A stretch of DNA of 64,000 nucleotides from Taenia hydatigena (GCA_036345935.2 JADWOT020000007.1:5193471-5257470), one strand, 5' to 3'. Numbered from the stretch's first letter, positions 1 through 12,224 are shown. Made by a program: numbers and translations. Notes: generated from the sequence alone by a model not told the origin.

Positions 1-20
1 CCTTCCCTTTCTTCCTCTTA

Positions 21-109
21 GATATTATGGATCATATTGTGCGCGCAAGAACTGGGTCTGATGAAGTTCTCGAAATGGAAGGGTGGAGGCACACTTGTTT
101 ACCCCTTCT
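21..109 (+). pseudogene. Counterpart of the phase-conserved exon (copy 1)
   Basis: This stretch follows TTTCTTCCTCTTAG (AG at 19-20) and stays open in the frame beginning at 23, with the core VRARTGSDEVLEMEGW. It aligns without gaps to 22618-22530 reversed. No GT donor sits at the expected end, so the exon is probably dead or extended. An identical copy lies at 50881-50969. Confidence 0.4.
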
Positions 110-683
110 CTCTTACACCCTACTGCGCTCCATCTTTTATGCGTGTCTCTGTCTCCCACTACGCTAGATGTACTTTCAAGTATTGCGTCTTGCACTATGG
201 TCCACCGCGTATTCTTCACGCATTTAGCCCACCCTTTCCACTTTAGCACCATGAGGATCACATGTTCCTCCGCCTCCTTTACGCATCTCTTAAATTCACC
301 TCCTTCAAACTCAACCTCGAGTCGCTCCCGCCTCCTCCTCCTCCACCTCCTAGTAAGTCCACTTCACCCCCCACCAATAGCACCTTTGATCATAACATAA
401 GCAAATAATGCCAAGATTCATAGTTTAGGACATGTTGGCACAGGCTAGACTAAATGTGACTAAACCGCAATTTACTGAGGACTTAAACTTGTGTCAGCAT
501 AGCTTAGCTTGGATTGCCAAACACTTTCCGTTTCCATCTTTTTTACTGTCCAGCATTGGTCCTACCTCCTACCCCAACACTTACTCCCGCAAAAGCGACT
601 GTGAGCATACTGCTCCGACTTTGCAATTTGCAGGCCGGCGGAACTCTTACCTTCCCATCTCACTACCAACCCCTTTTTTCGCC

Positions 684-1110
684 TTTTAGAGATTGCCTCA
701 GCCTAACGCTCTACAATGACTAGTAAGAATGCGCCACCCCTCTTGAGACTACCCACACTCTGTTCACTATGTGCATCGGCTTCTGTTTTACTGCCTGTCC
801 TAAGGTTGCGTTTGTGTGCCATTGCCCACTTCCTATTTTGTTCTTTTAGAGAGTCCTATTAAATGGGAAACGTGTATGCGTAGATATACTTGAGTGCATC
901 TGATTGTCTTCTTCAAACTTGTCCTTTTAGACGACCGGATATGCGGCTCCATACTTAACGAAGTAGGCTTTCCCTCGGTAAGTGGTTTAATGTCCAATTG
1001 GTTTCAACCCGACACATCACCAACAATCCAACACCCGCTAAATAACTCACAATCACATATCTAACCCCATTTTTGCTTCTGTGACTCTCTACATTATTTC
1101 TATCTTTTAG
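684..1110 (+). other. Cluster of four TTTTAG acceptor-like sites
   Basis: Pyrimidine-rich tracts ending in TTTTAG occur at 684-689, 844-849, 925-930 and 1105-1110. The first and last are also seen in the diverged minus-strand remnant A (CCTTGTAGAGATTG near 21960 and TTTTAGATTG near 21797). The middle two lie in a stretch missing from remnant A. The sites could be real intron ends or copies of a short repeat. Confidence 0.4.
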
Positions 1111-1199
1111 ATTAAAGCGAACACCTCGATTTGAGAAAGGGAGTGTATCAAAGTGCCCAACTTGTGTCGATCGGGGCGAGTCGAAAGGAGGCAAAATAG
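1111..1199 (+). CDS. Exon-like frame flanked by splice signals (copy 1)
   Basis: The sequence TTTCTATCTTTTAG (AG at 1109-1110) precedes an 89-bp segment, followed by GTAACG at 1200. The segment is open in the frame from 1112, with a CPTC cysteine pair. The matching part of remnant A (about 21780 downward, minus) keeps the acceptor-like TTTTAG but has stops in this frame. Copies lie at 6268-6356 and 51970-52058. The product is unknown. Confidence 0.25.
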
Positions 1200-2882
1200 G
1201 TAACGCAGGATGTTAACTCGGCGTAAACTTTAATCTCAGGTGGAGACAATTTGTCTAGTTTATCACTATTATTCTTGGTTATTCATACGAGCACGTAAGA
1301 ATGGAGTCCTCCAAAAGAGGTGGTGCGTTGTAAACAGCGATGGGTAGAGAGTTACAGTAGGAGAGCCAGAGTTCTTTATAAACCGGAGAGCAAATTGGAT
1401 GAAGAGGGCCGCCTCATTAGTTGTATCTTCGATGAGTATCCTGCCATTAATATGTGGTCTCCATATAAGGGACAATTTAAAACTATAAATGTTTAGTCAT
1501 GGTACATCCAATGGGAGTGCGAGAGAAAAGAGCGTTTATAGTCGCGGATCTGACCGGCACCATTCGCTCATGAGTAATACCTTGTGATTACTGACGCAAG
1601 ATGTCGGTTATGTCTCGGTCTCGGTTGCGCGCACTTCGTTGACCGCTTTGCACTGGATGGATAAGCTGGCCTGTGGATTGAGCTAGATGTCGTGGTCCTT
1701 TTTGGTATGCCAAATGCCAATATTTTTTATGAGGGCTATTGCGCCATTTGTGTAAAAGAGAGTTTCGAGATATCACAGTGGCGAATAGTGGCTTATGTTT
1801 CTCAGTTCGATTTTAAGATCGTTTAAACGTTACCTTAAAACGAAAATATCGTATTGAAGCATTTTTCTCTTTTGAATCAAACATGTATAATGGCACTTAC
1901 AAGTTGCTTTCGCATATTTTTGATTATTGATTATAAATATGCTTGCAATAGCATGTTTAAAAGCATTTCAGATGTGTTTACGCCTAAATTTGTGCAGTTT
2001 TGTTATTCGTGCAAAATTTGAGCCAAACGGTTTTAATCTTATACGTTCAAAATGATCTGTCAATTTGAAGGTCATTGCTTGATGTATGTGTTTTGTCTGT
2101 GGGTACATGCTGCTCCTTACTGATCATGCTAAAGTTAGGACCTTGGATAAAGAAGCTTAAGCTTCTGGAAGCTACAGGGAAACTAGGAAAACATTGGTCT
2201 CTTTGGTACTCGTGATGGTGTTGAATTGAAGACAAATGTGAATGTGTCCGTTTCTGCTGATGCAGCAGATAAGCTTCGGTGGTAATTGAAGGAAACAGGA
2301 TTTGAAATTGAACCTTCCTGTTTGCAATCCACCTAGACATGAACATATATCATTTTGCGAGTGCTTTTGATGCACGTTTGGTTCTTGCCGTCTTCAATGT
2401 GGATGCTTAATGAGAGAAACCGCAGTTATTCGCCTTTCCTGTCTTCCCACATTTACATCGTGCCAGTTGTGTCATTCAAGTTGTTCTGCCACTTACTTCG
2501 GCAGAACCTATCATGTGCAATTTTGTCATTTTTCAAACTGGGGCTTGTGCACACTCCTTTCCATCGATGGACTGAATCGCCTCCTCTACGACATCAGCAA
2601 GTATGATTTGTAGAAGCATGGGTCGAGGTAGTAACGGTTCTGTTGGGAACGCGATGCCAATGTGCAGCCCACACCACCCTTAGACTGGCCGTCGATCTGC
2701 TGATTTAATTGGTAGGTTTATCATAGAAATCGATCACCATTGGGATTGTTTCTCTAGGCAAGAAGACGCGTTTTGGTTCGGAATCCCTTGGCTAAGGTGA
2801 TACAAGAGCTAGAGTATTGAACTTGGCCACTGTAAACGGAAACGAGAGAACACGTGGCGCAGTGCACCAGCCGAATGCCTTC
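1200..2882. other. Copy 1 interval without a recognised gene
   Basis: Between the exon-like frame and P1 there are only frames of 60-100 codons, several of them open on both strands. There are no recognisable domains. It is A+T-rich around 1800-2040. The diverged remnant A pair does not extend beyond about 1260. Equivalent sequence occupies 6357-8039 and 52059-53742. Confidence 0.6.
2151..2166. repeat. Perfect 16-bp palindrome
   Basis: AGAAGCTTAAGCTTCT is a perfect palindrome. It is retained unchanged at 7308-7323 and 53010-53025. Confidence 0.9.
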
Positions 2883-3443
2883 GCTGGTAAAATTGTTGAA
2901 GTCGGCTAACTGCCGCCTGACGCGGTAGTTCCCACGTTCATGACATTGTGGACAGAAAGCACCAGTCGTTGGTGTGAGTTGAGGGCTTGGACATACAGAG
3001 GCTGAAACTCGCCCAAATTGTAAGTCCTCATAATCATGACACATCTGTTCACATTTCATTACATGTTGTACTTTTCTTTTATATAGTTTGATTAGGCATT
3101 CCTCCTCGTCATCAAGTGCAGTCTTTAGTACCTGCAGCAGGTACTGCCGGTCAGATAGAAATCACGCTTTGGTGACTTACGGCCAACTGCACCTTCGTTA
3201 GAGCCACTTTGTACCTATCTGCTTATTGTGTGGCCCACTTATTTGCACGGATCTTGAGTGAGCGTTTGTTACACTACTGGTGCCCATTAATGATTAGCAA
3301 GTCTACTGCATGTATTCATTAGCCTCTAATCATGCATCTGGCTGAATTTGTTCATTTTCGCACTTAACCGTGTCTCTTGCTTAGCTTTTCGTCAAATCTG
3401 CGAACAACTTTACAGCAATCCGACATCTCTAAAAGTGTGAACA
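2883..3443 (+). repeat. Nested inverted repeat P1, left half (copy 1)
   Basis: This is copy 1's equivalent of 8040-8600. It pairs in reverse complement with about 5036-5626. It contains the near-perfect short palindrome at 3128-3144. Confidence 0.8.
3128..3144. repeat. 17-bp palindrome with one-base centre
   Basis: GTACCTGC and GCAGGTAC flank a single A. It is unchanged at 8286-8302 and 53988-54004, while the P1 partner sequences carry a degenerate version. It is too short for a transcription terminator call, and no poly-T follows. Confidence 0.85.
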
Positions 3444-5035
3444 AATCGCAGCGTGTAGTGTATTGACTGCTTTATTGATGAGCCAAATCGAATTATTGAT
3501 CAATCAATCACTAAAATCCTTGTTGTCGACTCCCTGATTTCCTCTATGAGTTACTTTCTCCCATAATTAGCAAAAATACCCATAAGACAACGTCAACCAC
3601 TAGTAGATGTGCAGTTTTGTATTCATGGGTAACGTGGTGGCTAAACCTAGCCAAGATATTTGAGCTGGTTGGCGAACAGTTGCGCAACAATGCTATGTAA
3701 GCTGAGCGATCTTTGTGTAGCAAATGGCCATGTTCTGATGCAGACGCGAGGCTCGTGCTTCGCAGTCGACGTGTGATGCATTTTATCCAAAAGTGTGTGA
3801 TCTGCATCTCTTAGAAAGGGATAGTGATTTAAAGCGCTCACCTCCACTCTATTTGCTCCTCGATTCGTTCATTTCAAACAGAGAGGTACTCTCGACGTAC
3901 TGCTGCCCATTTGAAGATCCTGGCCAATCAATTGCCACATTTATCTGTGACTGAATTCTTACCACACAGACTCAGAATGAGGCAGCTTCTGCCTCCTAGC
4001 CGCTAGTACCATATCTACCGACCGCTGATTATTTGCTCATTTGTTAGGTCGATGAAGACACTTCTAATGGAATCTCCATTTCTCGATTCATTGTGTGGTT
4101 GGCAGTAATGATGGAATCAAAATAAAACAATTGTGGTCGAAAACACTCGCCACGAAGAGAATAAGGCATGAAGGTGTCAGTTTTAGCATCATCGAGAATC
4201 GCATGATTCGTCCAAAGCTGTAGAAATCTCGACTAGGCAAACGATCTAACTAAATTTCTTGTTCTGCCATCACTATAAAAGGAAAAAGTTAGGGGTGGTG
4301 AGTTTGGCAGACAAGGCAGAAAAACATCATGTAGGTCGATGACTGCCCATCTATTCTTATCTACCAGTCAAGTATTTACATAAAATGTAAAAATGAAAGA
4401 ATCGTAATGCTTGCTATGCACAAAAATGCAGGCAGGATCAAATTCACATCTCGTCTAGGTCTCTACGTCACGTCAACTAGTTTTTGGTCGACGGCAAAAG
4501 AGCAATACAGGTAAGAAGTTCACGCGGGGGTGATTAGTGTACCTCCTTCAAGGCAGCAAAAACAACACCGCATCTTAACTGAAAGTCGCATTCATGGGCA
4601 ATTCAAAAGCAATTGTCGCAAGAGGCGTCCTATGAAGATAAGCTACATCGAGTATGACGGCTTTGATAAAAGTTCAAATCAATTTTGAATGCAAACAATG
4701 TAGTATCGTTAACATCCTAAATAGTTCAACCTTCATGGGCACAATAAAAACCGTCAACTGAATCGAAAACTTGTCTTGTGACTTCACAAAAGTCGACTGA
4801 GCATAAAATGCAGACAGATTCTGGAAAAAGAAGGCCTATTCAAATTTGGAAGACAGCGACAATTCATTTGCTGAAATATGCTTAACTGATGCACCAGTGC
4901 ATGATGCATCAACCACTAGTATTACTTAAAAGTAAATGTTATTTGGATGTAGGTTTTACGTTCCAATGCGGACAATTGCACGGAATGCGACGCTGGTTAA
5001 TGCATCACCCTTGTCAACGTTCAGTATGTTTCGTC

Positions 5036-5626
5036 AGTTAACAGTGGTGGCAGAACGTTAAAGCAAGCACTGTGACGACCTCTTCCACTCGTGTCCATTA
5101 GAAATTTTTGCATATATGCACTTTGGCAAAAGACGAAACAAGTGGCATAGACAGTTGTGAAATTGAGAGAGTTTGACTGAGGGCGTGATTAGAGGCTAAT
5201 GAGCACAAACACTAGACTTGCTAACATTTAATGGGCGCCATTAATGACACAAACGCCTACTCAAGATCTGCACAAGCAAGTGTATTACACAAGGGAAGGT
5301 AAAAGCAGCTCTAACGAAGGTACAGTTATCCGTAAGTCATCCAAGTGTGATTTTAATCCCATCGGCAGTACCTGCCACAGGTATAAAAGCCTACACCTAA
5401 TGCCGCAGGGGCATACCAAATTAAATTAGATGGATTTAGAATACATAATGCAATGCAGTGTTAACAGGCGTGCGCATCATTGTACACACAATTTGTCAGG
5501 TTCCTTCCTCCACACATCTGCACTCTTAACTTGCACCGATGGATTGCGTTATCAGTCTACGACGTCATGTACGCGAAAATTGCCGCACCGTAAGGCATTT
5601 AACCATTCACTAACAATTTTACCAAA
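5036..5626 (-). repeat. Nested inverted repeat P1, right half (copy 1)
   Basis: This is copy 1's equivalent of 10240-10830. The partner of the short palindrome here is degenerate (GTACCTGCCACAGGTAT, about 5368-5384). Confidence 0.8.
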
Positions 5627-5790
5627 GCAAGCATGGAACTGGAACGTTGCGTCAAGTGTGCAGTCATCTTCGTTGTCAGTGGCAAAATTTGGAGTTTAGC
5701 TCAGCTGTCACCTCAGGAAAGAGGTTTCGGGCTGGAAGTGGAGTGATATGCAGAGGACCAATCTCAGTCAAGGTGAAGTTCAATGCTAAA

Positions 5791-5791
5791 N
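5791..5791. other. Single-N contig junction
   Basis: One ambiguous base separates copy 1 from copy 2. The sequence before it stops in mid-unit (the counterpart in copy 2 continues past 10994), and the sequence after it restarts at the equivalent of position 635. A lone N at such a discontinuity looks like a scaffold join or a patched overlap, not an ambiguous base call. The apparent 5.2-kb tandem duplication across it is therefore suspect. Confidence 0.85.
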
Positions 5792-6267
5792 CCGGCGGAA
5801 CTCTTACCTTCCCATCTCACTACCAACCCCTTTTTTCGCCTTTTAGAGATTGCCTCAGCCTAACGCTCGACAATGACTAGTAAGAATGCGCCACCCCTCT
5901 TGAGACTACCCACACTCTGTTCACTATGTGCATCGGCTTCTGTTTTACTGCCTGTCCTAAGGTTGCGTTTGTGTGCCATTGCCCACTTCCTATTTTGTTC
6001 TTTTAGAGAGTCCTATTAAATGGGAAACGTGTGTGCGTAGATATACTTGAGTGCATCTGATTGTCTTCTTCAAACTTGTCCTTTTAGACGACCGGATATG
6101 CGGCCTTATACTTAACGAAGTAGGCTTTCCCTCGGTAAGTGGTTTAATGTCCAATTGGTTTCAACTCGACACATCACCAACAATCCAACACCCGCTAAAT
6201 AACTCACAATCACATATCTAACCCCATTTTTGCTTCTGTGACTCTCTACATTATTTCTATCTTTTAG

Positions 6268-6356
6268 ATCAAAGCGAACACCTCGATTTGAGAAAGGGAG
6301 TGTATCAAAGTGCCCAACTTGTGTCGACCGGGGCGAGTCGAAAGGAGGCAAAATAG
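6268..6356 (+). CDS. Exon-like frame flanked by splice signals (copy 2)
   Basis: This is the counterpart of 1111-1199. It has one TTA-to-TCA leucine/serine-type change at the start, and the frame stays open. The splice-like flanks are unchanged. Confidence 0.25.
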
Positions 6357-8039
6357 GTAACGCAGGATGTTAACTCGGCGTAAACTTTAATCTCAGGTGG
6401 AGACAATTTGTCTAGTTTATCACTATTATTCTTGGTTATTCATACGAGCACGTAAGAATGGAGTCCTCCAAAAGAGGTGGTGCGTTGTAAACAGCGATGG
6501 GTAGAGAGTTACAGTAGGAGAGCCAGAGTTCTTTATAAACCGGAGAGCAAATTGGATGAAGAGGGCCGCCTCATTAGTTGTATCTTTGATGAGTATCCTG
6601 CCATTAATATGTGGTCTCCATATAAGGGACAATTTAAAACTATAAATGTTTAGTCATGGTACATCCAATGGGAGTGCGAGAGAAAAGAGCGTTTATAGTC
6701 GCGGATCTGACCGGCACCATTCGCTCATGAGTAATACCTTGTGATTACTGACGCAAGATGTCGGTTATGTCTCGGTCTCGGTTACGCGCACTTCGTTGAC
6801 CGCTTTGCACTGGATGGATAAGCTGGCCTGTGGATTGAGCTAGATGTTGTGGTCCTTTTTGGTATGCCAAATGCCAATATTTTTTATGAGGGCTATTGCG
6901 CCATTTGTGTAAAAGAGAGTTTCGAGATATCACAGTGGCGAATAGTGGCTTATGTTTCTCAGTTCGATTTTAAGATCGTTTAAACGTTACCTTAAAACGA
7001 AAATATCGTATTGAAGCATTTTCCTCTTTTGAATCAAACATGTATAATGACACTTACAAGTTGCTTTCGCATATTTTTGATTATTGATTATAAATATGCT
7101 TGCAATAGCATGTTTAAAAGCATTTCAGATGTGTTTACGCTTAAATTTGTGCAGTTTTGTTATTCGTGCAAAATTTGAGCCAAACGATTTTAATCTTATA
7201 CGGACAAAATGATCTGTCAATTTGAAGGTCATTGCTTGATGTATGTGTATTGTCTGTGGGTACATGCTGCTCCTTACTGATCATGCTAAAGTTAGGACCT
7301 TGGATAAAGAAGCTTAAGCTTCTGGAAGCTACAGGGAAACTAGGAAAACATCGGTCTCTTTGGTACTCGTGATGGTGTTGAATTGAAGACAAATGTGAAT
7401 GTGTCCGTTTCTGCTGATGCAGCAGATAAGCTTCGGTGGTAATTGAAGGAAACAGGATTTGAAATTGAACCTTCTTGTTTGCAATCCACCTAGACATGAA
7501 CATATATCATTTTGCGAGTGCTTTTGATGCATGTTTGGTTCTTGCCGTCTTCAATGTGGATGCTTAATGAGAGAAACCGCAGTTATTCGCCTTTCCTGTC
7601 TTCCCACATTTACATCGCGCCAGTTGTATCATTCAAGTTGTTCTGCCACTTACTTCGGCAGAATCTATCATGTGCAATTTTGTCATTTTTCAAACTGGGG
7701 CTTGTGCACACTCCTTTCCATCGATGGACTGAATCGCCTCCTCTACGACATCAGCAAGTATGATTTGGAGAAGCATGGGTCGAGGTAGTAACGGTTCTGT
7801 TGGGACCGCGATGCCAATGTGCAGCCCACACTACCCTTAGACTGGCCGTCGATCTGCTGATTTAATTGGTAGGTTTATCATCGAAATTGATCACCATTGG
7901 GATTGTTTCTCTAGGCAAGAAGACGCGTTTTGGTTCGGAATCCCTTGGCTAAGGTGATACAAGAGCTAGAGTATTGAACTTGGCCACTGTAAACGGAAAC
8001 GAGAGAACACGTGGCGCAGTGCACCAGCCAAATGCCTTC

Positions 8040-8600
8040 GCTGGTAAAATTGTTGAAAGTCGGCTAACTACCGCCTGACGCGGTAGTTCCCACGTTCATG
8101 ACATTGTGGACAGAAAGCACCAGTCGTTAGTGTGAGTTGAGGGCTTGGACATACAGAGGCTGAAACTCGCCCAAATTGTAAGTCCTCATAATCATGACAC
8201 ATCTGTTCGCATTTCATTATATGTTGTACTTTTCTTTTATATAGTTTGATTAGGCATTCCTCCTCGTCATCAAGTGCAGTCTCTAGTACCTGCAGCAGGT
8301 ACTGCCGGTCAGATAGAAATCACGCTTTGGTGACTTACGGCCAACTGCACCTTCGTTAGAGCCACTTTGTACCTATCTGCTTATTGTGTGGCCCACTTAT
8401 TTGCACGGATCTTGAGTGAGCGTTTGTTACACTACTGGTGCCCATTAATGATTAGCAAGTCTGCTGCATGTGTTCATTAGCCTCTAATCATGCATCTGGC
8501 TGAATTTGTTCATTTTCGCACTTAACCGTGTCTCTTGCTTAGCTTTTCGTCAAATCTGCGAACAACTTTACAGCAATCCGACATCTCTAAAAGTGTGAAC
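8040..8600 (+). repeat. Nested inverted repeat P1, left half (copy 2)
   Basis: This half pairs with the reverse complement of 10240-10830. For example, 8281-8480, with the CAGGTACTGCC and CATTAGCCTCTAATCA blocks, aligns with 10380-10590 reversed. Identity is roughly 65-75%. The equivalents are about 2883-3443 in copy 1 and 53743-54303 in copy 3. Confidence 0.8.
8066..8088. repeat. 9-bp hairpin with 5-base loop
   Basis: AACTACCGC and GCGGTAGTT flank CTGAC. It is perfect only in copy 2. Copies 1 and 3 have AACTGCCGC on the left side, leaving one mismatch. Confidence 0.8.
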
Positions 8601-9264
8601 AAACCGCAGCGTGTAGTGTATTGACTGCTTTATTGATGAGCCAAGTCGAATTATTGATCAATCGATCACTAAAATCCTTGCTGTCGACTCCCTGATTTCC
8701 TCTATGAGTTACTTTCTCCCATAATTAGCAAAAATACCCATAAGACGACGTCAACCACTAGTAGATGTGCAGTTTTGTTTTCATGGGTAACGTGGTGGCT
8801 AAACCTAGCCAAGATATTTGAGCTGGATGGCGAACAGTTGCGCAACAATGCTATGTAAGCTGAGCGATCTTTGTGTAGCAAATGACCATGTTCTGATGCA
8901 GACGCGAGGCTCGTGCTTCGCAGTCGACGTGTGATGCATTTTATCCAAAAGTGTGTGATCTGCATCCCTTAGAAAGGGGTAGTGAATTAAAGCGCTCACC
9001 TCCGATCTATTTGCTCCTCGATTTGTTCATTTCAAACAGAGAGGTACTCTCGACGTACTGCTGCCCATTTGAAGATCCCGGTCAATTAATTGCCACATTT
9101 ATCTGTGACTGAATTCTTACCACACAGACTCAGAATGAGGCAGCTTCTGCCTCCTAGCCGCTAGTACCATATCTACTGACCGCTGATTATTTGCTCATTT
9201 GTTAGGTCGATGAAGACACTTCTAATGGAATCTCCATTTCTCGATTCATTGTGTGGTTGGCAGT

Positions 9265-9309
9265 CTGAACAGAATCAAGATGACCTTGTACTTGGGCGCC
9301 CGTAGCAGT
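9265..9309 (+). repeat. 45-bp insertion/deletion between GCAGT direct repeats
   Basis: These 45 bases are present only in copy 2. The pentamer GCAGT lies immediately before them (9260-9264) and again at their end (9305-9309). Copies 1 and 3 hold a single GCAGT here. This is the pattern left by a slippage or short-homology deletion in the copy 1/3 lineage, or by an insertion with a 5-bp duplication in copy 2. The segment is too short to be an autonomous element. Confidence 0.85.
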
Positions 9310-10239
9310 AATGATGGAATCAAAATAAAACAATTGTGGTCGAAAACACTCGCCACGAAGAGAATAAGGCATGAAGGTGTCAGTTTTAGCATCATCGAGA
9401 ATCGCATGATTCGTCCAAAGCTGTAGAAATCTCGACTAGGCAAACGATCTAACTAAATTTCTTGTTCTGCCATCACTATAAAAGGAAAAAGTTAGGGGGT
9501 GGTGAGTTTGGCAGACAAGGCAGAAAAACATCATGTAGGTCGATGGCTGCCCATCTATTCTTATCTACCAGTCAAGTATTTACATAAAATGTAAAAATGA
9601 AAGAATCGTAATGCTTGCTATGCACAAAAATGCAGGCGGGATCAAATCCACATCTCGTCTAGGTCTCTACGTCCCGTCAACTAGTTTTTGGTCGACGGCA
9701 AAAGAGCAATGCAGGTAAGAAGTTCACGCGGGGGGTGATTAGTGTACCTCCTTCAAGGCAGCAAAAACAACACCGCATCTTAACTGAAAGTCGCATTCAT
9801 GGGCAATTCAAAAGCAATTGTCGCAAGAGGCGTCCTATGAAGATAAACTACATCGAGTATGACGGCTTTGATAAAATTTCAAATCAATTTTGAATGTAAA
9901 CAATGTAGTACCGTTAACATCCTAAATAGTTCAACCTTCATGGGCACAATAAAAACCGTCAACTGAATCGAAAACTTGTCTTGTGACTTCACAAAAGTCG
10001 ACTGAGCATAAAATGCAGACAGATTCTGGAAAAAGAAGGCCTATTCAAATTTGGAAGACAGCGACAATTCATTTGCTGAAATATGCTTAACTGATGCACC
10101 AGTGCATGATGCATCAATCACTAGTATTATTTAAAAGTAAATATTATTTGGATGTAGGTTTTACGTTCCACTGCGGACAATCGCACGGAATGCGACGCTG
10201 GTTAATGCATCACCCTTGTCAACGTTCAGTATGTTTCGT

Positions 10240-10830
10240 CAGTTAACAGTGGTGGCAGAACGTTAAAGCAAGCACTGTGACGACCTCTTCCACTCGTGTC
10301 CATTAGAAATTTTTGTATATATGCACTTTAGCAAAAAACGAAACAAGTGGCATAGACAGTTGTGAAATTGAGAGAGTTTGACTGAGGGCGTGATTAGAGG
10401 CTAATGAGCACAAACACTAGACTTGCTAACATTTAATGGGCACCATTAATGACACAAACGCCTACTCAAGATCTGCACAAGCAAGTGTATTACACAAGGG
10501 AAGGTAAAAGCAGCTCTAACGAAGGTACAGTTATCCGTAAGTCATCCAAGTGTGATTTTAATCCCATCGGCAGTACCTGCCACAGGTATAAAAGCCTACA
10601 CCTAATGCCGCAGGGGCATACCAAATTAAATTAGATGGATTTAGAATACATAATGCAATGCAGTGTTAACAGGCGTGCGCATCATTGTACACACAATTTG
10701 TCAGGTTCCTTCCTCCACACATCTGCACTCTTAACTTGCACCGATGGATTGCGTTATCAGTCTACGACGTCATGTACGCGAAAATTGCCGCACCGTAAGG
10801 CATTTAACCATTCACTAACAATTTTACCAA
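10240..10830 (-). repeat. Nested inverted repeat P1, right half (copy 2)
   Basis: This is the reverse-complement partner of 8040-8600, with about 1.6 kb between the halves. The equivalents are about 5036-5626 in copy 1 and 55896-56487 in copy 3. The mark that makes the pairing easiest to see is TGATTAGAGGCTAATGAG here, against CTCATTAGCCTCTAATC-like sequence in the partner. Confidence 0.8.
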
Positions 10831-12224
10831 AGCAAGCATGGGACTGGAACGTTGCGTCAAGTGTGCAGTCATCTTTGTTGTCAGTGGCAAAATTTGGAGT
10901 TTAGCTCAGCTGTCACCTCAGGAAAGAGGTTCCGGGCTGGAAGTGGAGTGATATGCAGAGGACCAATCTCAGTCAAGGTGAAGTTCAATGCTAAACATGC
11001 CACCCAAGTCAGTGGATCGACACCAAGCTTAAAGGCGACGTGGGTTGCATATGGACACAGTGTTCGCAGCATGATCTTCATTACCACGCAATGAATCCAG
11101 AGCGTGTGGGGATTCATCCACGGTTGGGGAGATTAAATCGGTCATGGGGAGAAGCCAAGGTCAGCAATGAGGAAATATACATGCAAGTAAATTTATGCGA
11201 CAGCACCACTACTGAAGTGCTGTTTCCAAATTCCGTATGGTAGCGATTTACTTCTTCTCCTTATTCGCACTTTGACTAAAAGCGGTCTGATTTACCTTCT
11301 AGAAGAAAGCAATAGGTGCCCGCAAAAATTATCAGCTTGCCAAGTAGCACACGATTAGAGCTTCTGGCCATTACACGGAGCATTTGCTTACTCAGGATGA
11401 TTTCTCGGTAAGCTAGCAAGCACATATTAGCCCAACGGTCGCTACCTTCAAATGAGTCGGCAATGATTCACCACATTCGCAGTCACATTTTGAGTCGGAC
11501 CCCGATGTCATTAAATATAGAGTGGTTCTTACAGATTTAAGGCCGGTATTGCACTAAGGAGGTGAGCGTTTTAAGTTTGCATGCACTTCCTCTCTCCTCT
11601 GTCGCACTTCTTCCAACTCCAGATAAAATGTTCGATGGCTATTTAAACTTGTTACTATAGTGAGTTCAAGAGGTTCTCAGGGTCGTGAATTTGATTTTGG
11701 CTGCTCACTTGTCACCCGAAATATATGTTTACACATGAACTGAACCTACCTACCTAGGGAAATCGTGAGCAACCAGGAGGCATATAAGCGGAAGATAAAG
11801 TGGTTCTGCAAGTTGATAACTAAACGCGTCGAAAAGCTTTAGCACTGCCAAACCAATGATTAAACGCACAACGCAAACCAATCCTCCAACTTTATTCTTA
11901 ACACAGACAAAAGAGTTGACCACAAAGTAAAATGTTGACTATCACATGTGTTGGTAGCAAATTGTAAATAAACACAATGCTAGGTTGGGAGTAACTTCCA
12001 CTGGACCAGCGAGAAATATGCGGTAAAGTAAGAAAATCTCACCATCGCAAGACGAGCCGGCTGCGATGAAGCAGTTATTCGTTTTAAAGAAAGCACGTTG
12101 TCGAAAATTCTTATGGTGAATGCTGCACTTTCAACAGTGCCCTGTGTCCTGATAAATAATTTACCCTTGCAATCGGAGCATGATGCAGCAACCCAATAAA
12201 CTCCAGTGAAAGGATCTTACACAG
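10831..12224. other. Between P1 and P2 in copy 2, no gene recognised
   Basis: A 78-codon minus-strand frame (10881-11117) is conserved at 56537-56773 but matches nothing I know. GGAGGTGAGCG at about 11562-11572 is the reverse of CGCTCACCTCC at about 8993-9003 and may mark another small inverted unit. The rest is unremarkable. Confidence 0.5.

Larger units (their letters stand above)
1..5790 (+). repeat. Segmental duplication, copy 1 (truncated at both ends)
   Basis: This is the first of three direct copies of a large block. It corresponds base for base to 50861-56649 (copy 3), and its part from 635 corresponds to 5792-10994 (copy 2). The left end is cut by the window and the right end stops abruptly at the single N at 5791, in sequence that continues uninterrupted in copies 2 and 3. 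Against copy 3 I see no substitution in the first 2674 bases, only a one-base length difference (CCC at 1008-1010, CC in copy 3). After that the two differ at roughly 1% of positions. It contains no open frame above 105 codons, but it holds the exon-like pieces and the P1 inverted repeat listed separately. Confidence 0.95.
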
